Source: Cyanidium caldarium
Lineage: Eukaryota > Rhodophyta > Bangiophyceae > Cyanidiales > Cyanidiaceae
Length of the DNA: 64,000 nucleotides
Assembly: GCA_026184775.1 (NCBI GenBank)
Contig: JANCYW010000003.1
Location: 523,652-587,651 of the forward strand
Reading direction: 5' to 3'
Part shown: in pieces, positions 26,072-34,740 of the stretch
Numbering within the stretch: the stretch's first letter is position 1
Layout: every line of letters starts with the position of its first letter
Program-made: the position numbers and the translations under genes
The notes under the pieces: model-generated
Told to the model about the DNA's origin: nothing
What the model saw: only the letters and a program-made list of their open reading frames with translations
The model's database searches: none

Positions 26072-26453
26072 GGGTGAGGAGATTTAAAAAATCTCGTAAA
26101 GAGGAGGCGTCTCAGAAGGATAGAGTTGAACGTGGTGGTCCTTTTCCCGTCTTTTCCGGTGGTCTCATCGTTCCAAGCCGTGTCCTGCCGACGAGCCCGG
26201 AACGGAGCGCACACAGACGCAACGCGAGCGGCGCGTCAGCCGACCGGCGCGGTGGTTGGTCTCGTCGAGCGGTGCCGCGGGGTGACGGTCCATGCCACAG
26301 GAAATGAATACCGAGTCTGACGAAGTAGACGGGTGCCGGACAGCGTGGTGGAGGTGATGTAGGCGAGGCGGGTAGTTGCCGGGCTGCTTCGAGGCCGATC
26401 GAGGGGACCAGTGCCGCGCGACTCACCGGGTCGGCCTGGCTCCGGCGTCCTCC
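26072..26453. other. Divergent intergenic region before the lipoate ligase
   Basis: 382 bases between the AP-3 delta and lipoate ligase start codons. It contains an A/T-rich stretch (TTTAAAAAATC near 26085) and otherwise ordinary GC-rich sequence. No RNA gene or repeat is seen. Both promoters are expected here. Confidence 0.4.
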
Positions 26454-27677
26454 ATGCGTTCTTCGTGGCGCCGCGTTCTGGTGCACGTCTCGGAGAGTGC
26501 CAACGTGTTGGTCAACTTGGCCAAGGAGGAGCACTTTGTGCGGAAACTGCCAGCTTCTTCTGATACGCTGATGCTGCTGTTGTACCGCAACGACCCGGCG
26601 GTGGTCATCGGGCGCAACCAGAACCCGTGGCGGGAGTGCGACCTGCACCACCTCGCCGAGCGCAGTCGGCAACCGGCAACAACCACACAGCTGGTGCGAC
26701 GGCGGTCGGGCGGCGGCACGGTGTACCACGACCGCGGAAACTGGAACTATGCGCTGGTGATACCGCGGCCGGCGTTTTCGCGCGCCGCCAACGCTCAACT
26801 GCTCGTGCGCGCCGTGCGCCAGTACGTCGGTCTGCAGCTAGAGCGCAACGACCGGCACGACCTCCTGTGGCGCGGTCACAAAGTGGGCGGCTCGGCGTAT
26901 CGGCTCACTGGCGACTGGGCACTGCATCACGGCACGCTGTTGTTGCGCGCCGACCTGGCGGAGATGACGCGCTGTCTGTCACCGACGCGCTTCGGCGAGC
27001 AGCACCGCCTGCAGGCCAAGGGCACGTCCAGCGTGCGGGCGACGGTGGACAATTTGGTGGATGTTGCCGAGACGATGCGATGGCAGTTGCCGGCCTTTGC
27101 CATGGCGTTGGCGCGCGCCGCAGCCGATGTCGAGGGCGCGCCCGCCGCCGCGACGCCCATCGAGATGATATCGGATGCGCAGTTGGACGCCACTTTTGTG
27201 TGGCGAGAGGTGGCCGCGCTATCGGCGGCGGAGTGGGTGCTCGGCGAGACGCCGCCATTCCGGGTGCATTTGGGCGAGGTATCGGTGGGCACTGCGCCCG
27301 CGGAGCTGTGTCTGGTTTGTCATGGCAAAGGCGCGACGGTGGATGCCCTGCAGTGGGAGGAAGTGGAGGCGTCGGCCCGACCATTTGCCGGGTGGATGAC
27401 GCACCGGTGGTCGCAGCTGCCCCGTCCCCCGCGATTGGATGGAGCGGCATTGGCAAATACCTTGCGAGCGATGATGCCCGCAGCACCGGATCGTGCGTGT
27501 CGCCGGGCATTGGCGGGCGTGGCCGAGCAGCTGGCCCGACGCATTCCCTCGACAGAGTGGGTGGCGCAGCCGCATTCGCCGTGCTCGGATGCCGATCCGA
27601 CGTGCCTGCCGGACTCCTCCTCTTATTCGCCGCCCGCGCCTTTATCACCGTTGCTGCTTGAGCGTCGAGTTACATAA
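26454..27677 (+). CDS. Lipoate-protein ligase A family
   Basis: Attaches lipoate to the E2 or H proteins of 2-oxoacid dehydrogenases and the glycine cleavage system, or transfers it between them as LIPT1 does. The motif RRRSGGGTVYHDRGNWNYAL contains the RR-x-GGG-VYHD-GN signature that binds lipoyl-AMP, and KVGGSAYRLTGDWALHHGTL carries the conserved lysine and HHGTLL. Upstream, RNDPAVVIGRNQNPW is the usual N-terminal strand. The C-terminal accessory domain is present but divergent. The length is 407 residues. The short basic start MRSSWRRVLVHV suggests organelle targeting. Its last 33 bases overlap the 3' end of the convergent peptidyl-tRNA hydrolase gene. Confidence 0.88.
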   Translation: MRSSWRRVLVHVSESANVLVNLAKEEHFVRKLPASSDTLMLLLYRNDPAVVIGRNQNPWRECDLHHLAERSRQPATTTQLVRRRSGGGTVYHDRGNWNYALVIPRPAFSRAANAQLLVRAVRQYVGLQLERNDRHDLLWRGHKVGGSAYRLTGDWALHHGTLLLRADLAEMTRCLSPTRFGEQHRLQAKGTSSVRATVDNLVDVAETMRWQLPAFAMALARAAADVEGAPAAATPIEMISDAQLDATFVWREVAALSAAEWVLGETPPFRVHLGEVSVGTAPAELCLVCHGKGATVDALQWEEVEASARPFAGWMTHRWSQLPRPPRLDGAALANTLRAMMPAAPDRACRRALAGVAEQLARRIPSTEWVAQPHSPCSDADPTCLPDSSSYSPPAPLSPLLLERRVT

Positions 27678-28520
27678 TTCCATCACCCGATGCAGATCGT
27701 CCATCGCCAGCCACGCGTCCACCACCTGCAGACAGTCGATGAGCACGTGCTCCTGCAGGAACTGGCGCTCGCGCTTGTTAAACTCGCCCAGCACGTGGTC
27801 CACACTGCTCCCGTTGCCGGCCGTGCGGCCACCGCCGACGCCGATGCGCAGGCGGGCGTACTCGCGGCTGCCCAGCGCGCGCTCCACGCTCTTCAGCCCG
27901 TTGTGCCCGCCGGCGCCGCCGCGCGGTCGAAAGCGCAACTCCCCGAAGGACAACGCGGTATCGTCCACCAGCACCAGCACGTGCAGATTCGGTGCGGACG
28001 ACGCGCCCGCCAGCGCTTTGGTGTAGTCCAGCAGCGCCCGCACCGCCTGGCCGGACTGATTCATAAAGGTGACCGGTTTGAGCAGGTGCACTTTCTGGCC
28101 GCGCTGGCTGCGAAACGTGGTGTGCAGTCCGCGAAACTTGCTCTCCAGCCGAAAAGCGCCTGCGCGATGGGCCTGCGCCACCAAGTCCACCGCCAGGAAG
28201 CCGGCGTTGTGCCGCGTGTTGGCGAACCGCTCGCCCGGGTTGCCCAACCCGACCACCACCAAAGTGTTGCCGCGTGCGGGAAGAGACGGTGGAGAGGCAG
28301 TCGGAGTTTCCGTGGTGCCAGTGGTGGGAGTCACTGCTGGATCACTCGCGTGGAGACGTGTACACTGCGACGGCGGTCGTCGGGCGCTCGAACGCTGCCC
28401 CGCCGGCCATCGACGCAGCAGCGGCGGCGTGCCCCGGTGTACTGCCCTCAAGGTGCTTGCCCACCACGCCCCAGTGCCCATCGGCACCAGAAAACTCAAG
28501 GGCGCTTCTCTCGCGCGCAT
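27645..28520 (-). CDS. Bacterial-type peptidyl-tRNA hydrolase (organellar, probable)
   Basis: Releases peptides from prematurely detached peptidyl-tRNA. The domain begins around residue 90: VVVGLGNPGERFANTRHNAG holds the catalytic His context and the Asn after GLG, then KPVTFMNQSGQAV, VLVDDTALSFGELR with the active-site Asp, and GAGGHNGLKSVERAL. The preceding ~85 residues are rich in Arg, Ser, Thr and Pro and look like a transit peptide, consistent with a plastid or mitochondrial enzyme of the Pth/CRS2 family. The start at the ATG at 28520 is preferred over a further upstream reading that runs through a CA repeat; an ATG at 28481 is also possible. The 3' end overlaps the lipoate ligase stop by 33 bases. 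Confidence 0.9.
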   Translation of the reverse strand: MRAREAPLSFLVPMGTGAWWASTLRAVHRGTPPLLRRWPAGQRSSARRPPSQCTRLHASDPAVTPTTGTTETPTASPPSLPARGNTLVVVGLGNPGERFANTRHNAGFLAVDLVAQAHRAGAFRLESKFRGLHTTFRSQRGQKVHLLKPVTFMNQSGQAVRALLDYTKALAGASSAPNLHVLVLVDDTALSFGELRFRPRGGAGGHNGLKSVERALGSREYARLRIGVGGGRTAGNGSSVDHVLGEFNKRERQFLQEHVLIDCLQVVDAWLAMDDLHRVMELCNSTLKQQR

Positions 28521-28702
28521 CCTACCGGTTGACGCTATGCCGCATTCCGTTCTCGTGTCGTGAAGGCCACTCCCCGTTGACTCGGCCTCGGACGGGGCGG
28601 CGAGCGAGCAACCACCGGGATGACGTCCGAATGGAAAATGTGTGGCCGGGAGAGGGTCCGCACGAGCGACCCCGCAAGTTCCCCGTGGCAGCGCCTCGTA
28701 CG

Positions 28703-28726
28703 CACACACACACACACACACACACA
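28703..28726. repeat. (CA)12 microsatellite
   Basis: Twelve uninterrupted CA dinucleotides lie in the gap between the peptidyl-tRNA hydrolase start and the ProA stop. An open minus-strand frame passes through it as a Cys-Val run, which is not considered coding. Confidence 0.9.
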
Positions 28727-28790
28727 TACACGGTCTTACTCTATTCCTTCGCTTCCGCTGCCAGCCATTCCGTTTACTCCATCCTCATAT

Positions 28791-30176
28791 TCACTTGCCG
28801 GCGGCGGGCAACTTGAGCGGCAGCGACTGGTGGGTAAACTCCCGCTTGCCATCGGTGAACTGGGTCACCAGGTCGCCGTTCCCGTGCAGCCGGTACTTGT
28901 AGATCACCAGGCCGTCCAGGCCCACCGGGCCGCGCGCATGAATGCGGTTGGTGCTGACGCCGACTTCACTGCCGAAACCGTACCGAAAACCGTCGGCGAA
29001 ACGCGTCGACACGTTGTGGTAGACGCCGGCCGAGTCCACCCCGGCCATGAATTCCTCAGCGGCTGCGGCGTCCTGGGTGATGATGCAGTCGGTGTGATGC
29101 GAGCCGTGTTCGTTCACGTGCGCCATAGCGTCCGAGAGCGTGTCCACCACTTTGACGGCGGCGGTCAGCGCCAGGAATTCGGTGTTGAAATCGTCATCGG
29201 TGGCCGGGACCACCCGACCGCCGCCTCCCTCTTTCGTCGCCGACAGGTCTTGCAGATAGGACAGCGCGCGCGGTTCAGCGCGCAACTCCACCCCGTGCTG
29301 CAACAACGTCGCGGCCACTTGCGCCAACACGCCCCTCTCCGCTGCCTCCTTGTGGCACAACAGCGTCTCCAAGGCATTGCACGCCGCCGGGTACTGCGTC
29401 TTGGAGTCGAGCACCACCGCCGCGGCCATATCGGCATCGGCACTGGCATCCACGTAACACATACAGATACCGTCGGCGTGTCCCAGCACCGGAATGGTGG
29501 TGTTCTGTTGGATGTAGCGCACCAGCGCGTTGCTGCCGCGCGGTATCACCAGGTCCACGTACCGATCCATCTGCAGCAGTTCGGCCACCTCGCTGCGCGT
29601 CGACACCAACTGCACCACGTCGGCCGCCTCCTCGCCCAGTTCGGCGGCAATGCCAGCACGCATAGCATCCACCAGCGCGCGGTTCGTGCGCAGCGCCTCG
29701 CGGCCGCCCTTGAGCAGCACCGCGTTGGAGGATTTCAGGCCGAGCGTACTGATCTGCACCGCCGCATCCGGGCGCGACTCGAAGATGACGCACAGTACGC
29801 CGATAGGGCAGGAGACGCGGTAGAGGCGCGGGCCGCCCGCCGCCAGCTCGGTGGCCAGCGTTACCCGACCCACCGGATCGGCCAGCCGCTCTACTTGCTG
29901 CACGCCCGCCAGCAGCGTGTCGTACTTGCCGGCGCCCGATAGATCCAGTCGTTTCAGGGCGGGCCCGCTGACGTCGCCCCGTTGGGCAGCCTCAGCGCAG
30001 TCGGCTGCGTTCGCCTCCAGCACCCGTTGGCGCGCCACTCGCAGCGACTCGTGGATGGCGCGCAACGCGGCGTTCTTCTTATCGGTGGACACGGCCTGCA
30101 GTTTCAGGCCGGCGCGGCGCGCCCGCCTCGCCAGCTCCAAAGTGTCGCTCGCCGGTGCTCCGTCGGTGCCAGGCAT
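28791..30176 (-). CDS. Gamma-glutamyl phosphate reductase (ProA type)
   Basis: Reduces gamma-glutamyl phosphate to glutamate-5-semialdehyde with NADPH, second step of proline synthesis, acting on the product of the nearby glutamate 5-kinase. Family segments visible: VSCPIGVLCVIFESRPDAAV, LKSSNAVLLKGGREALRTN, VDLVIPRGSNALVRYIQ, HADGICMCYVDASAD with the catalytic Cys context, then NTEFLALTAAVKVVD, HGSHHTDCIIT and ARGPVGLDGL near the end. The length of 461 residues is normal or slightly long. The ATG at 30176 gives a start with no targeting sequence, so a cytosolic enzyme is likely. It stands alone rather than fused to ProB as in plant and animal P5CS. Confidence 0.95.
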   Translation of the reverse strand: MPGTDGAPASDTLELARRARRAGLKLQAVSTDKKNAALRAIHESLRVARQRVLEANAADCAEAAQRGDVSGPALKRLDLSGAGKYDTLLAGVQQVERLADPVGRVTLATELAAGGPRLYRVSCPIGVLCVIFESRPDAAVQISTLGLKSSNAVLLKGGREALRTNRALVDAMRAGIAAELGEEAADVVQLVSTRSEVAELLQMDRYVDLVIPRGSNALVRYIQQNTTIPVLGHADGICMCYVDASADADMAAAVVLDSKTQYPAACNALETLLCHKEAAERGVLAQVAATLLQHGVELRAEPRALSYLQDLSATKEGGGGRVVPATDDDFNTEFLALTAAVKVVDTLSDAMAHVNEHGSHHTDCIITQDAAAAEEFMAGVDSAGVYHNVSTRFADGFRYGFGSEVGVSTNRIHARGPVGLDGLVIYKYRLHGNGDLVTQFTDGKREFTHQSLPLKLPAAGK

Positions 30177-30438
30177 AGGGGATGAGAAAATGCACGGGAG
30201 AATGCAATGGCGGTGTCGGAGGCGTTTTGCGGCGGAGTACCTCACGGTGGCGACTTTGTTATGGCGGCGACGAGAGCGCTGTGCCGGGCGCCAACGCGCA
30301 ACGTCCCCGCCGCCTCTCGAAGCGAGTCACGAAAGCACCCTCCAAATACGCTCCACCGCTGCCGCACGATCTCATGCGCTGGTCCTCGAAGCGTACGTCA
30401 CCGATTGGTTTACACGTTCCACGCCCACGGCGTCTCCT

Positions 30439-32307
30439 CTACTTGGCGTCGGGCTGCATATGTGGGTAGCGCCAGTCACCGGGCGGCAGCATGCTCTCTT
30501 TGATGGCTCGCGCACTGGCCCAGCGCAACAGATTCAACAGGCTGCCGCTCTTGTCGTTGGTGCCGCTCTGGCGGGCGCCGCCAAACGGCTGCTGCCCGAC
30601 GATACTGCCGGTGCACTTGTCGTTGATGTAAAAGTTGCCAGCGGCGTCGCGCAGGCGGTCGGTCATGCGCATCATGGCGTGGCGGTCGCGCGCGAATATG
30701 GCGCCGGTGAGTCCGTATTCGCTATCGTCGGCGGCCATATCCAGTGCCTGCTCCACCTGGTCGTCGTCGTAGACGTAGCAGGTGAGCAGCGGTCCGAACA
30801 CCTCCTCCTTCATGGTCACAAACTGCGGATCTGTGGTGACCACCAGCGTCGGCTGGATAAAGTAGCCGCGGCTGTCGTCGCATTCGCCGCCGAACAGAAC
30901 CTCCGCGGTGCCGCTGGCCGCCCGCACGCGCTCGATGTACGACCGAATGCGTTCAAACGCTCGGCGATGGATCACCGCCGACATGAACACCGTGAAATCG
31001 TCGGCGGCGCCCACCCGAATCTGCTGCATCTCGCTCACCAGTCGATCCCGCAGCGGAGGCCACAGCGAGCGCGGCACGTACATCCGCGACGTCGCCGAAC
31101 ACTTCTGCCCCTGATATTCGAACGCGCCGCGGATGGTGTGCGGCACCACCCAGTCCAGATCGGCCGACGGGTGCACAAAGTGAAAGTTCTTGCCGCCGGT
31201 CTCGCCCACAATGCGCGGATAGTTGCGGTACGCGCTCAGCTGCGCGCTCATCTGCTGCCACAGCGCGTGGAACGTGCGCGTGCTGCCGGTGAAGTGCAGT
31301 CCGGCCAGGTGCCGGTCGGTCAGACACACCCCGCTGAACACCGGTCCATTCCCGGGCAGGTACTGAATCACCCCGTCCGGCAGGCCGGCCTCCCGCAGAA
31401 TCTGGAACACCATCCAGGTGCTGAGCTCGGTGTTGTCGCTCGGTTTCCACAGCGCCACATTGCCCATCATGGCGGGGCTGCTGGGCAGGTTGGCGCCGAT
31501 GGCGGTGAAGTTGAAGGGCGTGATGGCGGCCACGAATCCCTCCAGCGGTCGCCACTCCAGGCGGTTCCATACGCCGCGCGGCACGTTCTCCGGCGGCTGC
31601 ATGGCGTATATTTCGCGCATGTACTTGACCCCGAAGCGCCAGAAATCGATCGTCTCCACCGCCGAGTCGATCTCCGCCTGCCACACGTTCTTGCCCTGGC
31701 CGAGCATGGTAGCGGCGTTCACCCGGTACCGGTAGCGCTGCGAGAGCAGCTCGGCGGCCTTGAGGAAGATGGCGGCGCGCTCGTCGGCCGGAGTGCGCGA
31801 CCAGCGCTGGCGCGCCTCCAGCGAGCCGCGGATGGCCTCGCGCACCAACGCCTCGTCCAGCGGCCGGTACACCGCCAGCACGCGCCGATGGTCGTGCGGC
31901 ATACGCTGCTCCACCAGTTCGGCGCCGTCGTATATCTCGCGGCCATTGACCACGCAGGGGATTCGCACCGGCGTCTCCCGCTCCAACGCCTCCAGCGCGG
32001 CACGCTGTGCAGCGCGCTCCGGCGAGCCCGGTGCGTAGTGCTGGTACGCTTCGTTGGCAATCGGCGGCAAGTGGGAGACACCCAGCACATGTCCGTATGG
32101 ATCGGACGCATCGTCGCGGACATTATGCGCCTGGGTGTTGAAAGTTGCTGCGGACGATCCCCTACGAGGATCGTCCGCAGCAGCGATCCGAAACGGCGGC
32201 CGCTGCAACCACCGCGAGACACCATTCACACTCCACCCCCGCCTCCAAACTCGTTGGGCTATTCGCTGCCCAGCGCCATTCATGGTCAGGAAGCTGACTC
32301 GTTGCAT
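30439..32307 (-). CDS. Delta-1-pyrroline-5-carboxylate dehydrogenase (ALDH4 family), mitochondrial
   Basis: Oxidises glutamate-5-semialdehyde (P5C) to glutamate with NAD, the last step of proline breakdown in mitochondria. The 622-residue protein has an Arg-rich start ([17 protein letters not shown]) typical of a mitochondrial presequence. The ALDH core follows: [39 protein letters not shown], the general-base Glu in [13 protein letters not shown], and the catalytic Cys403 in [14 protein letters not shown]. Near the end, [20 protein letters not shown] is the ALDH4 signature. It lies directly upstream of ProA on the same strand (262 bases between them), so enzymes for making and consuming the same intermediate are neighbours. 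Confidence 0.95.
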   Translation of the reverse strand: MQRVSFLTMNGAGQRIAQRVWRRGWSVNGVSRWLQRPPFRIAAADDPRRGSSAATFNTQAHNVRDDASDPYGHVLGVSHLPPIANEAYQHYAPGSPERAAQRAALEALERETPVRIPCVVNGREIYDGAELVEQRMPHDHRRVLAVYRPLDEALVREAIRGSLEARQRWSRTPADERAAIFLKAAELLSQRYRYRVNAATMLGQGKNVWQAEIDSAVETIDFWRFGVKYMREIYAMQPPENVPRGVWNRLEWRPLEGFVAAITPFNFTAIGANLPSSPAMMGNVALWKPSDNTELSTWMVFQILREAGLPDGVIQYLPGNGPVFSGVCLTDRHLAGLHFTGSTRTFHALWQQMSAQLSAYRNYPRIVGETGGKNFHFVHPSADLDWVVPHTIRGAFEYQGQKCSATSRMYVPRSLWPPLRDRLVSEMQQIRVGAADDFTVFMSAVIHRRAFERIRSYIERVRAASGTAEVLFGGECDDSRGYFIQPTLVVTTDPQFVTMKEEVFGPLLTCYVYDDDQVEQALDMAADDSEYGLTGAIFARDRHAMMRMTDRLRDAAGNFYINDKCTGSIVGQQPFGGARQSGTNDKSGSLLNLLRWASARAIKESMLPPGDWRYPHMQPDAK

Positions 32308-32512
32308 GGTCGATCGTCACCGACGCCACCACCATCTGCGGGGCACGCCGTCGCACCGCACACAAGAGTGCATCGACGCCCGCGCGCGAATCGGCCGTCT
32401 GGAAACGGCCGAGCGATGGCGATGGCGATGGCGATGCGCAGCGCTCGCTTCGGATGGCTCTCGTCCGCACACCCGAACGGCACCCCCGCCCCCACACCCC
32501 CACCGGTGTGTC

Positions 32513-33622
32513 ATGAGCTCAACGACTCCCGTTCCATTCGATTTCACCGAGCACCCTCATCGTCGCTACAATCCGCTCATCGGAGAGTGGCTGCTGTGCT
32601 CGCCGCATCGCGCCAAGCGACCGTGGCAGGGCGCGCAGGAGAAGCCGCAGGTGGAGCATCGGCCGGCGCACGATCCCGACTGTTACCTGTGTGCGGGCAA
32701 CACGCGGGTGGGTGGAGAGCGCAACCCCAAGTATGACTCGACGTACGTGTTCACCAACGATTTTCAGGCTATGATGCCGGACACGCCCAGCGGGCGGGTG
32801 TCGGCGGCGCCGGGCGACGCGTCGACCGCCACCCCAGCAAGCGATCTTTTCGTGGCCGAGGGCGTGCAGGGCACCTGTCGGGTGGTGTGCTTCTCACCGC
32901 GTCACGATCTGACGCTGGCGGAGATGCGCAACGAAGACATACGCCTGGTGGTGGACACGTGGCAACAGCAGTATAGGGAGTTGGGCGCGCTGCCGTACAT
33001 CGCGCACGTGCAGATCTTCGAGAACAAGGGGCAGGCCATGGGTTGCAGCAACCCGCACCCGCACGGGCAGATCTGGGCGTCATCGTTCGTGCCGCAAGAG
33101 GTGGATACGGAGTTGCGCAACCTGCGCGCCTATTATGAGCGGCATCAGCGCCACCTGCTGCGAGACTACGTGGAGCAGGAGTTACGCAAACCGGAGGAGC
33201 GCATCGTGTGCCGCAACCAGCATTTTGTGGCACTGGTGCCGTTCTGGGCAGTGTGGCCGTTCGAGGTGATGGTGCTGCCTGCCGCGCATCTGCGCTCGCT
33301 GCTCGATTTCAGCGACGAGCACAAGGACTGCCTGGCGGACATTCTGCGCCGCGTCGCCGTGCGCTACGACAACCTCTTCCAGACCAGCTTTCCGTACAGC
33401 ATGGGCATGCATCAGGCGCCCACGTGTGGCGCCCCCGACGATCACCCCGAAGCGCACTTTCACATGCACTTTTACCCGCCGCTGTTGCGCAGTGCCACGG
33501 TGCGCAAGTTCATGGTCGGCTTCGAGATGCTCGGCGAGTCGCAGCGGGATCTGACCGCCGAACAGGCGGCTGCGCGCTTGCGAGAACTGTCCGACACCGT
33601 GCATTACACTTCACGGTTATAA
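32513..33622 (+). CDS. Galactose-1-phosphate uridylyltransferase (GalT, class I)
   Basis: Leloir-pathway enzyme exchanging UMP between UDP-glucose and galactose-1-phosphate. The 369-residue protein shows the start [20 protein letters not shown], the zinc-site CYLCAGNTR, the catalytic HPH at residues 182-184 within [12 protein letters not shown], and in the second half [11 protein letters not shown] (zinc-binding His residues). It ends with the usual [15 protein letters not shown]. The length matches the family. The ATG at 32513 gives a clean start; the frame upstream is antisense to P5C dehydrogenase. In red algae it may serve galactose use or the galactosides that red algae store as osmolytes, an inference. 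Confidence 0.96.
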   Translation: MSSTTPVPFDFTEHPHRRYNPLIGEWLLCSPHRAKRPWQGAQEKPQVEHRPAHDPDCYLCAGNTRVGGERNPKYDSTYVFTNDFQAMMPDTPSGRVSAAPGDASTATPASDLFVAEGVQGTCRVVCFSPRHDLTLAEMRNEDIRLVVDTWQQQYRELGALPYIAHVQIFENKGQAMGCSNPHPHGQIWASSFVPQEVDTELRNLRAYYERHQRHLLRDYVEQELRKPEERIVCRNQHFVALVPFWAVWPFEVMVLPAAHLRSLLDFSDEHKDCLADILRRVAVRYDNLFQTSFPYSMGMHQAPTCGAPDDHPEAHFHMHFYPPLLRSATVRKFMVGFEMLGESQRDLTAEQAAARLRELSDTVHYTSRL

Positions 33623-33775
33623 AACCATGTGACTTGGCGGAGGCGGCGCGGAATAGACGGATGCATGCCTGGTTCGGGTGCCTCGTCGTGGTCGGCGTCC
33701 GTGTCTCCCGGTGTCGCGGCGCGGTCGATCGGTTTTGCCGTCGACTTGCACCGCGGGGTTTTGAAACACGGACGC

Positions 33776-34696
33776 ATGCGAGCACTCTTTCATCGGCTAT
33801 GGGGCAAGTTCGGTGGCAGCCACCCAGACGATGAGAGTGGAGACGAGGGAAGAGCGGGTACAGCTGAAGGACACTTGAGTGCGTTTGTGGTGGAGTGGAA
33901 GGAGGAACCGACGGGCCGGCCACCATCACCTCTGAGAGGTGGCGAGCGCGTGCCGGCTCGTAGAGGCGGCCGAAACGAGTCGGTGGCCAACGCCCAACGT
34001 TTTCGCGAGTGTCATCAACGCGTGGAGTACTTAACACAACGAGTGACTGCATTGGAGGAGGCGTTGCGGGCGGAGCGGGAGCGGAGGGCACGGCTGGCGG
34101 CCGAACTGCGAGTGCAGCGGGAACTGTCTTTCATCACCTCGTGCGTCATGGAGCAAGTTCAGGGAAGCGTGCTGGAGAGCGGGATGCGTGAGCGAACGCC
34201 TCCTACGGATGATTGCGGGGCGCGGCGTCGCTCTGTGGAGTTGGAGCGAGTGCGGCCGCCGCCCCTGCAGATCGACTGCCGCGACCGCGATGCAGCGGAC
34301 GCCTGCGTGGAGGTGGCAACGGCGCCGGCAATGCCTTTCCAAGCAACAAACGAGCCTCGCGTGGACCATCGTCATGCACCCGTTTACCGGGATGACCACC
34401 GGGCGGACTCGTCGACCGGCAGGACGTCAGGGCAGCGACGCATTCAACAGATGCTCTCCGAGCTGCGCCAACTGCACCAGATCATGTCCAAGTCGCTGTT
34501 CCTCATCGAAGCGCAGGCGTTGCGCAAAGCACATCCGACAGTGCAAGCGGCTCTATCACAGCCACCGCACGGGCGCCCCGCCACCGATCCCTCGGTCGAC
34601 GCGTTGGCAGACGCCCGCGACCAGCTGCTGCAGCGGTTGCGATCCCGCGTGCGCGCACGCAGCCCGGGCGCAGCCACCACCATGCCGATGGAATAG
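33776..34696 (+). CDS. Unrecognised protein with a central coiled coil
   Basis: About 306 residues that I do not recognise. A short basic/aromatic start (MRALFHRLWGKFGG) is followed by a polar region, then a clear coiled coil around residues 75-125 (RVEYLTQRVTALEEALRAER) and a Arg-rich C terminus with another helical stretch (IQQMLSELRQLHQIM). The start is uncertain: the ATG at 33776 is used, while an in-frame ATG at 33665 would add 37 residues close behind the GalT stop at 33622. The helical segments and open length support a real gene. The partners are unknown. Confidence 0.6.
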   Translation: MRALFHRLWGKFGGSHPDDESGDEGRAGTAEGHLSAFVVEWKEEPTGRPPSPLRGGERVPARRGGRNESVANAQRFRECHQRVEYLTQRVTALEEALRAERERRARLAAELRVQRELSFITSCVMEQVQGSVLESGMRERTPPTDDCGARRRSVELERVRPPPLQIDCRDRDAADACVEVATAPAMPFQATNEPRVDHRHAPVYRDDHRADSSTGRTSGQRRIQQMLSELRQLHQIMSKSLFLIEAQALRKAHPTVQAALSQPPHGRPATDPSVDALADARDQLLQRLRSRVRARSPGAATTMPME

Positions 34697-34740
34697 CACC
34701 GTTCGTACACTTGCTTACCTCTGGCGCCCACGTGTTCCCT

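Noticed and set aside
28521-28727. Upstream extension of peptidyl-tRNA hydrolase through a CA repeat
   Set aside because: It would give a Cys-Val run at the start and depends on microsatellite sequence; ATGs at 28520 or 28481 give a normal transit peptide.
29851-32736. Plus-strand open frame of 961 codons opposite ProA and P5C dehydrogenase
   Set aside because: It is the antisense of two confidently identified enzymes; its translation is His/Arg/Ala-rich without domains. High GC third positions keep antisense frames open.
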